Shown in pieces: positions 25,819 through 38,010 of a stretch of DNA of 64,000 nt; the first letter of the stretch is position 1; the number at the start of each line of letters is the position of its first letter. Made by a program: the position numbers and the translations under genes. This DNA comes from Mortierella alpina. Taxonomy: Eukaryota > Mortierellomycota > Mortierellomycetes > Mortierellales > Mortierellaceae. Below the pieces are notes generated by a model. The model made no database searches, was not told the DNA's origin, and saw only the letters and a program-made list of their open reading frames with translations. The stretch is taken from positions 1,798,001 to 1,862,000 of the forward strand of contig JANATF010000002.1 in NCBI GenBank assembly GCA_029449245.1, written 5' to 3'.

Positions 25819-26186
25819 TTATCCGCTCTTGAAGAGCAGAATTGCGATCTGATCCAGATAGAAGTAGATAAAGTGCTTGGTTTCTATATCATAAAAGAGG
25901 ATGGCAAACATCAGTATCCTACTCCTTACAGCCCCATTGTAGCAAAGGCACAACAGCCGGGGGTAGACCAAGAAAACATACCGTGGGTGACATAGCTTCC
26001 AAAGTTACGTCCGACGATGCAATGCCATGTAACGCCGTACTTCTTGTCAAACTCCTTCTTGATGAACGCGGCTATGTCCTTCTCAATCGAGTACTTCTCA
26101 AATGCGCGGACGGCACACTCGACAGCCTCTTGCTGCACCTCTTCGGGCATGTCCGCGTTCTTGATGGTTGGGCGGGGATCGACCAT
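25819..26186 (-). CDS. Dynein light chain LC8
   Basis: Two exons (26186-25982, 25883-25819) give 89 residues, exactly the size of LC8/DYNLL. Nearly every block of this highly conserved hub protein is present: [54 protein letters not shown] and [21 protein letters not shown]8 dimerises and binds short linear motifs in dynein intermediate chain and many other partners. The intron falls within His-Glu-Thr and keeps frame. The identity is certain. Confidence 0.97.
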
Positions 26187-27142
26187 GACTGATTACTGGG
26201 CAGCTGTGATGATAAGTGCTGATAACTACTAGATCAAAAGCAAAGAAACAAAAAAGAACAATGTCACTTAGGAATGTGCAAGGGAACTAAGTGTCTGCAG
26301 GTGCAGAAATTAGCTCGTGAAAAATGGGGAGGCCAAGTTCACGCGCAAAGGTACGCGCTATGTGTATGTGTACGCAGTTTGTCACTGAATAGCCTCAACT
26401 TCAAAAAGAGTGCACTCTCTCTCGGGTGCTCCTCGTCCACAAGGAAACTGCTGAAGTAAGGAATCCTACTAGGGAGGGCATCGTCGTCCTAAATATATCA
26501 ATAGTAGGCAGATAGAAGGGCGTCTCCTTGGCTCGGATGCTTTGCCATCGAACGTGAACGGCAAGACCTTGCACACCATGTCTAACACCTCGACTCCCTT
26601 CGTGAGAAACCCTTTCTTCCTGCCACCAGCCGACTGGCCGCTCTGTAAAACGCAACAACTTTGTAGTCTTGGCCACTTGCACAACAGTAATGCGGGCATT
26701 CGTTTCAGCTCCGACTGGCTTCTCTTTGACCACGACGCCAGACATTTGGCACACTACAGCGTTCTGATGAGGACGCAATGTATGCGTGCTTTACCTTCAA
26801 GTCAATCCAAACTGAGGGATGGGAGATATAATGAAGGGAATGCGGAGTGAGGAGCGGGGTAACTGAACAAGGATGTTAAGAAATGTCGTTCAAGGATAAC
26901 GCCAGAGGTTGAAAGGGCTTCAAGGGGCTTCCAGCCTGCCTTCACGCGATAGCAGGCCGATGTGACGTCAGAGTTTTCGCGCCTTGTTTTCAGGCGGTCC
27001 CGCCGGTATGCAGTGCAATATGACAAGCTTGACGATATGCTTATTTCTCTTTTATTTTTGGTTCATAACTTGTTCATAACAAAGTGACGCGATGGCGCCA
27101 ACTTTTTTTTTGTGGTTCATTGTTCTTTTCTCGGGATTATAT
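26187..27142. other. Intergenic region with one unsupported minus-strand open frame
   Basis: Between LC8 and perilipin. A minus-strand frame from an ATG at 26745 to a stop at 26401 (114 codons) has moderately gene-like composition, and an overlapping frame reads KKGFLTKGVEVLDMVCKVL, but neither matches a family I know. It may be a small spliced gene or the LC8 promoter. A T-rich stretch (27040-27120) is the perilipin 3' flank. Confidence 0.4.
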
Positions 27143-28618
27143 CTAAGCACCGACCAAGGTGACGCGAGCAGACTGGACGGCACGAGCGGCGGCATCGCTG
27201 ACAGAAGAGTTGACCTCCTGGACCTTGTTCAGCCCACGGTGGACGTTCTCCTGGATCGAGACCTGGTACTGGACCAAGGTCTCCTTGACCTCCTGAGCGG
27301 CGCTCTGGAGGATGGGCAGGGTCTCCTCGGTGGTCACTTGCAGGATGTTGCGAGCCTTCTGGATCGCAGAGACATCAGGCTTGGCCATCTCACCCTTCAC
27401 GGTCACGTAGCGGTCGTTGACAAAGCCGACCAAAGGCTCAAGACGAAGCTGGACATACTCGGGGAGCTTGGGTCCATTCTCCTTCAAGTACACAGAGAGA
27501 GAGTCGATCTCGACCAAAAGGCTCGAGCTCAATGTCTGCACACGCTGGGTAGCCTCTCCAGGGACCTTCTGCACATTCTCCTGCAGCTCCTTGGCGTGGA
27601 CGCGCAGGGCCTCGACCAAAGTGTTCAGGCGCACGTTGAGAGCCTGGATCGACTCCTTGGACTTGATCAATGTGGCATTGTTCTCAGCAGACTTGCGGAA
27701 ATCCTGGGCCGACTGAGTGAGGGGAGCGACACCGACGCTCACGCGGCGAGAGACGCGCAGGGAGACGTGACGTCCAAGATCAACCACGCGGGAGGCCTGG
27801 TTGCTCTGGGCGGCGCTGCTCTGTTCGCGCTCGAGCTCCTCATCGGGCAAATAGCGGTTGACGATGGTCTCGAGGCCATCGACCAAGGGGGTGGCGCGGG
27901 TGTTGACCTGGGTAGCAATGTTGGTGGCGGTTGTGGTGGCAGCAGTGGTGATGTTGTTGGCAGTCGAGGTGGCGACAGTTGTGATCTGGTCGCGCGTGGA
28001 GGCTGCAGTGGAGGCAATGTTCGAAGTCACAGTCTTGACAGGAACAGTGACACGGGCATCGATCGTCGACTGGATCTGGGTATAAGCGTTCTTGGACGAC
28101 TCTTCAACAAACACAATAGGCTTCTTCACCTGCGTCACAATCTCGGACGTGGGCTTGGTGACGATGGGGAAGGTGGTCTCGAACAGGTCCAAGGACTTTG
28201 TTGCAATCTGATCGACCTTGGAGATATGGGGTTGCAGACGAGTCTGGTAGGGCTCGGTGTACTTAGAGACGGTCTCAACCGCAGAACCAGCAGTATCAAG
28301 AGCGTAGCGGCTGTACTTGTTGTCCTTGGCGTACGAGTGCAATGTCGAGACGCTGTCGTGGACCAAAGGGAGAGAGCTTACGCGGGCAATGAAGCCGGCA
28401 GCGGCCACAGTCTCCTTCTCTTCCTTTTCTGAGCTTTCTGAGTTGGAGGAGACTGTGCGCTTGATGGTGGTAGTGGTTGTGGTGGTCTTCTTGTGCAAGG
28501 CGTTGCCGTCGGGTCCCTTGATGACCTCCTCCTCAACCGAGGACGTCGAGGTGCGAGAGTGGTTGCGACCCTCGATATCAGAGTTGTCGGATTCAGATGA
28601 GCTGTAAGGTGTGGTCAT
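27143..28618 (-). CDS. Perilipin-family lipid-droplet protein
   Basis: A 491-residue single-exon protein predicted to coat lipid droplets and control access of lipases. Residues 1-70 are acidic, Ser/Thr-rich and probably disordered. The PAT-like region at about 73-155 (FIARVSSLPLVHDSVSTL, YALDTAGSAVETVSKYTEPY, VDQIATKSLDLFETTFPIV) matches fungal perilipins (Cap20/MPL1/Pln1 type). A Thr/Ala-rich amphipathic segment follows (about 200-250, repeated TATNIATQV-type units), then a long helical C-terminus. There is no signal peptide or membrane span, as expected for a protein that binds droplets through amphipathic helices. ATG 28618 was chosen because the family N-terminus begins there. Strong codon bias suggests high expression, in line with an oil-storing fungus. 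Confidence 0.88.
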   Translation of the reverse strand: MTTPYSSSESDNSDIEGRNHSRTSTSSVEEEVIKGPDGNALHKKTTTTTTTIKRTVSSNSESSEKEEKETVAAAGFIARVSSLPLVHDSVSTLHSYAKDNKYSRYALDTAGSAVETVSKYTEPYQTRLQPHISKVDQIATKSLDLFETTFPIVTKPTSEIVTQVKKPIVFVEESSKNAYTQIQSTIDARVTVPVKTVTSNIASTAASTRDQITTVATSTANNITTAATTTATNIATQVNTRATPLVDGLETIVNRYLPDEELEREQSSAAQSNQASRVVDLGRHVSLRVSRRVSVGVAPLTQSAQDFRKSAENNATLIKSKESIQALNVRLNTLVEALRVHAKELQENVQKVPGEATQRVQTLSSSLLVEIDSLSVYLKENGPKLPEYVQLRLEPLVGFVNDRYVTVKGEMAKPDVSAIQKARNILQVTTEETLPILQSAAQEVKETLVQYQVSIQENVHRGLNKVQEVNSSVSDAAARAVQSARVTLVGA

Positions 28619-31600
28619 TATGGATACAAAGGTTGGATGCGGGCTGGAAAGAGGGAGGTGGCGGGAACAAAAGTTAGCAACCAAGATCGAGTGCAGACGA
28701 CCAGAAAACGTGTGCGCAACAAAGACTCGGGGGGAAAGAAAGGGGTGGGGTTGAAATCTGGCAGGAGGTCAAGGCGCAGTTTGATGTGACATCTGTAAAG
28801 GGGACGATGCGAGCAAAGCACTTCTATCGATATGAATTGGATGTTGTGACACTGGCGATGAGGCGTATTGGGCGTGCTTCTAAGGGGGCGCCGTTGCTTT
28901 TTTGTGTATGTTTGCAAGAGTTCGTGAGTGAAGGTGTGGGGTCAAGGGGGGTAATAGAGGAACGATGCGGTAAGGCGAGAGTGGGCGTGACATTGAGTAT
29001 GGAGCAGACAAAACAAAACTGTACTTCTTATCAAGAAAAGCGAGGGAGAAAAGGTATATTGGGCACCGCTCTCGAGGCTTTCAGGTGCTGTTTTTGCTCC
29101 AAAAGACCTCTGACCCCACCCGAGGAAGAACAGAGAGGGTTGGCAAGGCAAGTGGACAGCGTGAAAAGGACTCCGTTCTGTTGGGGCAGCTGCGAGTATC
29201 TCGGGAAAAATAAGGGTTGGAGTTGTGTTTACCTAACGTGGGAGCTTTGTTGAGTGGGTATAGGTTACGGACTGCAATGAGGACGGGGGAGATGAGGGAA
29301 CAGAATGCCGAATGAGATGCGAAGGGTGAAGTGAGAGTTAGGCAGGTCTGTTTCGCAGGAGTGAGGTGTGCGAGCAAAAGTGGAAGATGGCAGTGAAAAT
29401 GAAGTGAAAGATAAACGGAGGAGGTGAACGGTCGTCTATTTATTTCAGGACCAAGAGAGCGTAGACTGATACGACAATTCGGCATTTTCACCCAAAGCCA
29501 ACGCACCAGCAGCAGCAACTCGAGACAGGAGCGTGACAGAGGCAAACATGAGGCAGGATGAACAGGCAGAAGCATGCGTTTCGATTACACTTGGCAAGGC
29601 AGAGTGAGTCGGTATTTGAATGGCCGATTGAGCAGAATTGGGGTGCTCCTATTGAAACGATGTTGTTTCCATGTGCAAGACTTCTCCAAAAGACTCGTAC
29701 ACAGGAGAAGGAACGGAAATGCTTAAGAGGGCGACGGCGGACAGTCAAGTCCTTGGATGGACGCGGTGAATGAATCGAACTTGCACCTTAAAATACGCTT
29801 GTCGGATGAGCAGTGTTGCTATGATGATTACGCTATTGAATACTCATTTCTTAATCAACTGCTGAGCGGTGATGCGAGCAGCCTCAGCTGTCTCCCTCGA
29901 CGTGTTTGTGTTCCTGTGCTTGCAGCCTCCTCTTTCTTTGTAAGAACGATATGCAAGAGGCTACTTATGGCAAGTCGCCCACCGCCTTCGAGATGACTGC
30001 AGCAACCCACAACACAGGAGAATAGGTGATCTGCGTCCATGCATTCCAGCCATCTAAATTGGCGTTCGCCTCAGCCGCTGGTCCTTACGATAGACAACCG
30101 TCCTTGACCAGCTCGTCTCTTTCAGTACTGACCCGTCTGTTCATTTTTGTGAATGGCGGCAGAATTCTTTGGTCAGCAAACGAGCAACGAGCGGATCCAG
30201 GCGGTCGTCCAGGCGTGCAATCATATGAGTTTCTTCGGCCCGTGGTCTTTATCATTAGCCCCTAGAAGAAAATCAGGAGGCTCGACCTGAAGGTTTTCTG
30301 GCCATGTTGTCTAGTTCAGGCACGTTGACAGTGGGAGACCGTGTGGACTTTCACGTTCACACGACGATGGTAAAAGAAGGCTAATCTGTCAGGGAAGGAA
30401 ACCTGCACGATGTCGTGAGTGTACAATCGACCTTCGTCCGAGCATTTCACGCTCAGATCATGTTATTCTAAACGGTCTTTTAAAATACAACTACCCCTTT
30501 CACATGTGATTTGACGAATGCGATCGATCGCACATATCTGGGCAAAGGGTCCTGGCATCCACGTTCCCGCCCATCTCTGGATACGTCGCACGGCTTCTGA
30601 CTTTTTTCTTGTGAGGGACGTCAAGGAGAAGTGACATGATAGGTTGCTTCAGCAGCCAACCAATCCTCATCATCGCTCTTTTGCCCCTTGCTGACTCTGC
30701 AACGAACGTCTTTGGGTTTCTTGGTTGCGTGACAGTTGCCGTGGCCTGGAGCGTTTTTGCGAATGGATGTATGCATGAGAGACTATCAAGATAAAGGAAA
30801 CATCATCCATTGGCTTCTCACGCCACTGCGTTGTGAGTGCTCCACGTGTTAGAACCGCACTGTCTATAAAGCCCTCGTTCGGGGTATAATCGTCATCGTA
30901 AGGCACTTCTGCTGATAGGCAACACTCGATCAAGCGTCATGGCGGATGCAAAGTGATGTTTTAAAAAAAAGTAGCGAGATGACGGATGTTTGGAACTGAG
31001 AAACTCCTCAGTGCAGCGGCCTTTCAAAGCCAGACCGAGATGCACTCGATTGTCTAGGGCGCCAAGATTGCAGACATCTGTCGACAGCAGCAAAAGATCC
31101 AGGGTCTTGAACGATGTGGCAGCTAGCCACATGCGCAGCTGTGAGAGCAGAAGAAAAGCGTTCCTGGCCGATAGCGATGCGCTAAATGACCATGGTGCTC
31201 ATGATATGAACTATGGGAAACTGGACGTTTCCATCTGAAGGCTCTGCATGATCCAAGTATACCCCCCCATGCTGTTATGATAAGTAGCCCATGTGCTATA
31301 ACAACGGTTGAGGCTACTCATCTACATAGAGCAATATGGAAGGAAGCACACTTTATCCCTTGGCATGTGTTCCTGGGTTCGTATCATGCCATAGTGCTCA
31401 CCACCTTACGACTCTTTACTGCCCTTCACGCGCTTAGTGCGCGCCTTCTCGTTGGGGGCTGCAAGTTCTTTCTGTGCTCAATATGCTCTCGCATATTGTT
31501 TTCACAATCCGGTAACCGCCTCCGCGCTTTATTCATGGGACTCGGTCACAATTCCAGCTCTACTGTACAGAAAATATCTCGCCAGTGGAAGGTAACACCA

Positions 31601-32917
31601 TATGCATTTAATGCTGCACCTGCATGGATGCTTCTCTTGGGTGCAATTAGACTGATGCAGGTGTCAAGGCTGGCGCATGTCACATAGATGTCGCCGCTAG
31701 TATGAAGGGTACGGCAGACCAGGATTTCGACCATCGGTCTCATGAAAATCGAACAGCGTGCATACTTTTTGTGTTTGTGGGTGAACAAGGTGGGATATGC
31801 TAGACTCATCTCCAAGCATGCTACGCTGCTCACTTGGGTTGCCTATGGGGTAGACGTCTGGGTTGTCAAGTGGGTTATGCTTTCATATGATAATGGCGTT
31901 TACTCGCGCTAGCCTGCGGGAGGGGCTCAGTAAAGAACTGGTAGAGGCGCCGTGGCCACACACGTTTGGTCTGTGCGACATCTCGGAGGTATATAGCCGG
32001 AAGCGCGCTCCAAGAAGCCGCTCTCTGCCGTAGTATATACGGGCCAATGCCTCTGTTGTGGCAGACTTCCATCATTGCAGTGACTGCGACCTCTGAGGTT
32101 CTACCAGATCAGAGAGTTCAGGAATGAGCACAAGTTCATGCCGCCTTGGCTTTTCTCCATTAACCCCCCCCCAGAGATTCGCTTGCAAAGATGAACTGTG
32201 TTCCTTTTAATGGACTTTCCAGATCCTGGACGGCGTCCTTCCGACCCCAAGGCGCGTGTGCTAGGCTATTGACTCAAATGGTCTCCACGCGAGTGAGTGG
32301 TTTTGGTATATGCAGAACACAGCAGCCGACTCACGCTCTCGACCTACCGTGTCACATCCGCACCCTCACCTCCGAGATGTCTTTCATCAATGCTCTGGAA
32401 ACGCGATGCGGGAGCGGCAAAACGGACATTGTGTGCGACGTTAGTCAACAATCCTATCGTTCTGTGGTGTCTGTGCAGCCCTACAATATGCTACTCGCAC
32501 CAGAACAAGGGAAACGCTGTTCACCATTGCCGCGTCTTGATCCCTCAAAAGTTCCTCGTAGACGATCTCGCCAAGAACAGCGCCGTTGGCAAAGGCCTGC
32601 CTCGAGCGGATTGTATGCGACAGGGCTTGCTCTTGAAAGTGGGCAGAGGAGGTCTGTCCAAGACCAGGCTTTAAGGTGATTGAGGCAAGACATTGAGACC
32701 TCCATATAACGACGGCAGAAACTTTTTTCGATATTCAATCTTCCCTCCTTCTCTTCTTCACTCTGCACGTACACACACCCTTCGACCCTCTCACGCCTTC
32801 GGTGGTCCATACTATCCATACTACACCTCTTTTTGCAGCCGTCAGCCACGCGAGGACATCCACCAGCGACAGCAGCACGCTCACTACCACAGCGCAACGA
32901 CACATAACGCACATCGA
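28619..32917. other. 4.3 kb region without a recognisable gene
   Basis: Lies between the divergent perilipin and GPD1 genes. Open frames are short, overlap on both strands and lack codon bias or known motifs. The 28640-29500 part is probably perilipin leader and promoter. The 32690-32917 part is the CT/CA-rich leader of GPD1. I saw no tRNA, rRNA or repeat array. Non-coding RNA or a fast-evolving spliced gene cannot be excluded. Confidence 0.5.
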
Positions 32918-35253
32918 ATGACGGAAAAAGTAGCAATCATCGGATCCGGCAACTGGTAATGCAGAGAGATTTGCCATCTAGTCTAAAGAGCAATGCACGA
33001 CGCTGGGATGCAGTGTCGAATGGTTTACGGGAACGCGCGCGCGATACTCTCCCACGACCTTCGTGCTTCCGTTAGAACCGCGTGTATACCCAATTGAGCC
33101 CATGAACTAACCATCCAGTTTTGTCCATTCGTCTTCCTTCTACAACGCCGCAGGGGCTCGGCCGTGGCAAAGATCGTGGGCCGTAATGTCCAGAACTTTC
33201 CTCATTTCAATAAGGAGGTCAAGATGTGGGTCTTTGAGGAGCAGGTCGATGGCCAGAATTTGACGGACATTATCAACACCAAGCATGAGAATGTCAAGTA
33301 GGTATCCTTTCGTGTGTTTCTTTGTGCCAGCCTCCTTGCGCCACCTGGCATGCCTTCATCCTCCTTCCTGCTTTGCTTTCGGAGAGAGCTGTGAAGTCTT
33401 ATTGCCTTTCAAGCATCAAACTCTCTTGAGCATTTTTTTTTTTTTGATGGGGTAAAAAAATACCAGAAAAAAGTGGAGCCCTTATGCAGCAGATACAGCA
33501 AGCAACGCCTGCATCTAATCTTGCTCTGACTGGGAGGACTCGGGTGATGCACGACAACCAGCACGGAAAGACCAGCGACGTATACCAGCATATGCTCTGG
33601 AACAGGAAGCTGGGGTTGGCGCGCTTGCAACATCTCTGGTCAAGTGAAAACTCCATGATAGCAAAACGCGACAAATCTCACCTTTCCGATACGTATTCAA
33701 CACTGCATGCAGCTGGACGATAGACCATTCCGATATCACCCCTGTTCCCAGTGTATATTCATGAGGGCACGATAGGAGGCTGGCGCGCCGAGGCCTTATT
33801 CTTCGTGTGCTTTCGGAAATCTTGCTCGTGTGTTGAACTGATCAAGGATTGTTGGGTGTCTCTCTTACTGCATTAGGTACTTACCTGGCATCAAACTCCC
33901 CGACAACGTGATTGCATGCTCGGAATTGAAAAAGACCTGCGACGATGCCACCATGCTGGTGTTTGTGGTCCCTCATCAGGTACACAGTGGACCAACGGAT
34001 CAACACCTTAAGCCAGAGGGCCATGTTTTTTCTCACAGTGTGGGGGAGAGTGCTGTTCCGATAAGGTTTTTGCCCCGCTTTCCTCTTTTGGGCGACGCTA
34101 CCTGTGCTCTCGGATTTCGAATAACGCGAAGCGACAGTCGGCGCTATAGTCCAGTTACAGGCTACAGAACCAACTCTTTGGAGCAACAAAGAAAACGAGT
34201 GCAGGATGCACACGGCATAATGAACGCTGCTAGAGGGATTTTCACTCTGGAGGAGAAATCTCGAGACTTGGAGAACATATCATATGCAATATGTCATATG
34301 AATTACGCAGGAGAAACTGGGCGTGCAGGTGAGATTTGTTGAAATACAACTGACTAATCCACATTTTTTGCTGCTCATCTTCTCTCCAACTCGAACAGTT
34401 TGTAGCAGGTGTGTGCGAGCAGCTCAAGGGCAGGATTTCCCCCGACTGCAAGGCGATCTCGCTCATTAAAGGCATGGATGTCCATGAGCATGGTCATGGC
34501 TTTCGATTGATCACAGACATGATCCAGGATGCACTTGGGATCCGGTCGTGTGTTCTCAGCGGAGCCAACATTGCCAGTGAGGTGGCCGAGGAGAAGTTCT
34601 GCGAGACGACGATCGGATACAGAAACTTGGGGGATGGCGAGTTATTCAAGCAGATTTTCCATACTCCCAAGTTCAGAGTCAATATTGTGGATGATGTCAT
34701 TGGAGTAGAGCTCTGTGGAGCGCTCAAGAACATTGTTGCGATCGGTGGAGGACTGGTGGATGGCCTCAAGTATGTTTTCTTCTCTCTCTCTCTCTCGCTC
34801 AGCATCTGTCTGAAGATGAAAACCGCTGGCCAAGATACCCTCTCTAATGATTGTTTTCTGTGCTCTTAAACACCATCTAGACTTGGAGACAACACAAAAG
34901 CAGCCATTATTCGTATTGGACTGTGCGAGATGCGCAAGTTTGCGCAAATGTTTTACAAGGATGTCAAGGATGAGACATTTTTCGAGTCCTGTGGAGTGGC
35001 CGACTTGATCACGACCTGTGCCGGGGGTCGCAACCGCAAGGTCGCTGAGGCCCATGTTACGACTGGGAAATCTTTTGACCAACTTGAGCAGGAAATGTTG
35101 AACGGACAAAAGCTGCAGGGAACGTCGACAGCCAAGGATATGTTCAACATTCTGACCAAGAAGGGGCTCTGCCACGAATTTCCATTGATGACGGTGATCT
35201 ACCGCATCTGCTATGAGGATCTTCCACCCATTAGAATTGTGGAGGACATTTGA
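32918..35253 (+). CDS. GPD1: NAD+-dependent glycerol-3-phosphate dehydrogenase
   Basis: Reduces dihydroxyacetone phosphate to glycerol-3-phosphate in the cytosol, feeding glycerol and glycerolipid synthesis. Five exons (32918-32955, 33154-33297, 33877-33979, 34399-34769, 34881-35253) give 342 residues, typical of the family. The NAD fold starts at once ([16 protein letters not shown], split by intron 1). Family blocks follow: [38 protein letters not shown], the catalytic-Lys block [18 protein letters not shown], then [13 protein letters not shown] and [11 protein letters not shown]. Introns 2 and 3 are long for this genome (579 and 419 bases). No N-terminal extension for organelle targeting is present. 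The enzyme links to the neighbouring perilipin through triacylglycerol supply. Confidence 0.96.
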
Positions 35254-36571
35254 TTTTCTGGTCAACCGATAGCGAGCATGAGCATGAGCATTGAGCATGA
35301 GAATGAGCTAGGGGTAGGAAGCATGCCGAATATCACTTGTAGTATTGTTTTCATGAGGCTGCTATGCCGTTGTTGAAATTCATCGATTGTGTCTCTGACT
35401 ACTATGGACAGCGACATCTTGCCAACTGCCAATTCAGTCCAACAGCCAATGGTCAATATCTCACATTGAACATTTAATGGGACACACTTTTATTTTTTTT
35501 TGCTCTCGCTGTTCATCTACGTCCCCTGTGCCTTCTTTGCCCTCGACAGTCAACCCCAGCCAACTTCTGAAGATGGATGCTATTGGAAGCAGTAGACGGG
35601 AAGCTGTCCAAAAAAGAAAAGCGATGCCAATGTTTTGTTTGGAAATGAAAGGCACGCGCGATTGGGGAAACGAGAAAAACAGGGGTGTGATAGGTGCGCA
35701 AGGCGCATGCACCCAAGGAAGCATGAAGGGATAGAAAAAAAAAAAGAGAGGACAGAGTGGCTAGCTCACCTCGGACGAACACATTCTTTCATGCTTCTGC
35801 CTCCCCCTCTTCCCCTTCTTTCCCCCCCCCCCCCCCCCCCTGTGTTCTGTTTTTTTTTTCTTAACAAGGAAGGCACAGCTTGGTAAAGTATGAAAGGATA
35901 TATGATGGTTTATGGTTTCGCGATATGAGACTTGTGCTATCGCAATAAAAAAAATAAAGAGGTGGGGTCGGTTTGCTGGTCAGGGGAAGGAGAGTCAGGG
36001 GCGCTGCCTGGCGGGTTGTGGGCTAAAGAGAATACTGTGCAGTGAGGAGAGAGAGACAGAGAGCGCGCGCGCGATAGATGATGGGGAGTTTGGGATAGGA
36101 TAAACATGAGCCAAAGGGAAAAAAACGCGCATGAGCACGAGCAATCAAGTCAAGCCATTGTAGAGGGTGGCTGCGAGAGGATGAGCATGGCTGGACCGAG
36201 AAATGGCGCTGTTTGGGGGATGTGTGGGCACGAGGTGAGTGTGTGAGTGTGTGCAAGTGAGTGTGTCTGTGAGCGTGTCTGTGTGTGTGAGTTGCAAGCA
36301 GGCCAGTGCTGTCCGGTCGGATGTGCCCGCATATGCGGCATGTAGCCAATGTCGCTGCGAGGAAAGAAGGCCAGGTGCTTCTGGCCATGTTCTGGCTTAA
36401 AGCAGACAGACACAACGCAACATCGAACGTCGACAGTACGTAGGGGGATGTATGTTGTGATGGGACTCTGAATGCCATTTTACCCGTTCCTGAAGCGTGC
36501 TGCTTGCCGTCTTGCCTCTTTGACCTCTTTGTCGTCGTTGTCGTCTTCTCGCTCTCCCACACACACGCATA

Positions 36572-36608
<37 letters not shown>

Positions 36609-36859
36609 CTTCGCTCTCTCGACCTCCTTGTCGCTCCCTCGCCTCGTAACTGAGCACACCCTGAGCACACCTCCTCGCCCGGCGCTGCTGCTCTCGCCTG
36701 CCTCGGTACCCGTCCGCCGCCGTCTCCACATTCCCCGGGGATCGCCCGCAAGCAGACTCATTCTCCACCTCGCCTGCAGAGGCCGTCATCCTTCGCATAT
36801 TCCTCGCGTACCCCTTCGCATTCCCTTCTTGCCTTCGTCGAGGCGAGCCTCAATCTCGA
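35254..36859. other. Intergenic region with homopolymer and dinucleotide repeats
   Basis: Between GPD1 and the F-box gene. It holds a C tract (about 35822-35840), a T tract just after it, GT-rich stretches (36236-36292), and adjoining TC and AC dinucleotide repeats (about 36571-36608) in the probable F-box gene leader. No gene seen on either strand. Confidence 0.55.
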
Positions 36860-37978
36860 ATGCACATCTCCCAGGCCCCTGCCGAATGTATCCGCCACAT
36901 CCTTCTCTACCTGGACCTTGCTGACCAGCACAGTCTCCTCCTGACCTGCCACGCTCTCTTCAAGACTGTCGCGCCCACCCTCTATCGCTCACCCTTCCGC
37001 GCCCTCCTCGCCCATGACTACGGGCAACGTCGTATGGCGGCCGCGGCTGCGGCCTGGAGACTTCAGGACGATACCCGCCCCATCACCACGAAGAAGGACA
37101 GCTGGAACGAGAACAGCAATCCGCACACCAACGCGTCCACGTCCTTAAACTCTTGCACCCCCTCCACCTCCTCGACAACACTCTCTTCTATCCGCACGAC
37201 AAGTCCTACAGGAACGGCGACAAGCAAACCCGCACACCACAGCCGTAACTCGAGCCAGACCCCTCGCCGGACGCGGTTCTACTCCTATCACCAGAGTCCA
37301 TCCCTTGATCAACACAGCTGCGAAGGAGGCGTGGAGACTTTCGAGTGCCGAGAGCACTTCAAGCTGAAAAAGATGGCCCGACTACTCCAGCTCTTGATTG
37401 CCTGCACGTCGTCGGTCCAAGTGCGCCTACCTGCGTTACAGTACCCGGGATACGGCCAGCAATGGGTCCGCCCTCCTTGCAAAATTGATTACCTGAAGCA
37501 CTATGTCGACCAGCAACAAGGAGGCGAGATTATGGTCCAGTGCTTCCACCTGCTCTTTGCAGACCTCGCTCAGAGTCCGTCAGAGAAACCAAAGAAGATG
37601 ACTTTGCAAGGATTGACCGCCAACGGCGGTGTAGGAGGTTCACCTACAACGTCCGACAACAAGAAGACGCTCGATGTGCTGCACCGGATCCAGAGAGAGT
37701 TTGTTTCTCATAATGCAGCTCGGATACAGACGCTGTCCTTATCACTACTGGACGTTCCCTCACTCCAAGATGCATTGAGTCTAGTCCCACAAATGGCGAT
37801 GCTGACCCGGCTGGAGCTGACGGACTTTGAGAATCAGAACTTGCTTGGCGCAGAGATCGTAGCCGACTTTATTATCTCACATCGAATGCTCTTCGGTCCG
37901 GTTTTAAGGGAAAATATCCTAGTGGCCAGGGGCTCCTCGGCGCTCACAGCGCCAACATCCTCAACTACAGCGACGACG

Positions 37979-38010
<32 letters not shown>

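Noticed and set aside
26401-26745. Minus-strand open frame of 114 codons between LC8 and perilipin
   Set aside because: Moderately gene-like but no family match, and two overlapping frames compete; evidence is too weak to call a gene.
31277-31687. 136-codon plus-strand frame in the 4.3 kb gap
   Set aside because: Random-looking composition, overlapped by an equally long antisense frame.
32191-32679. 162-codon plus-strand frame before GPD1
   Set aside because: Overlapped by other frames of similar length; no domain and no link to GPD1 exon 1.
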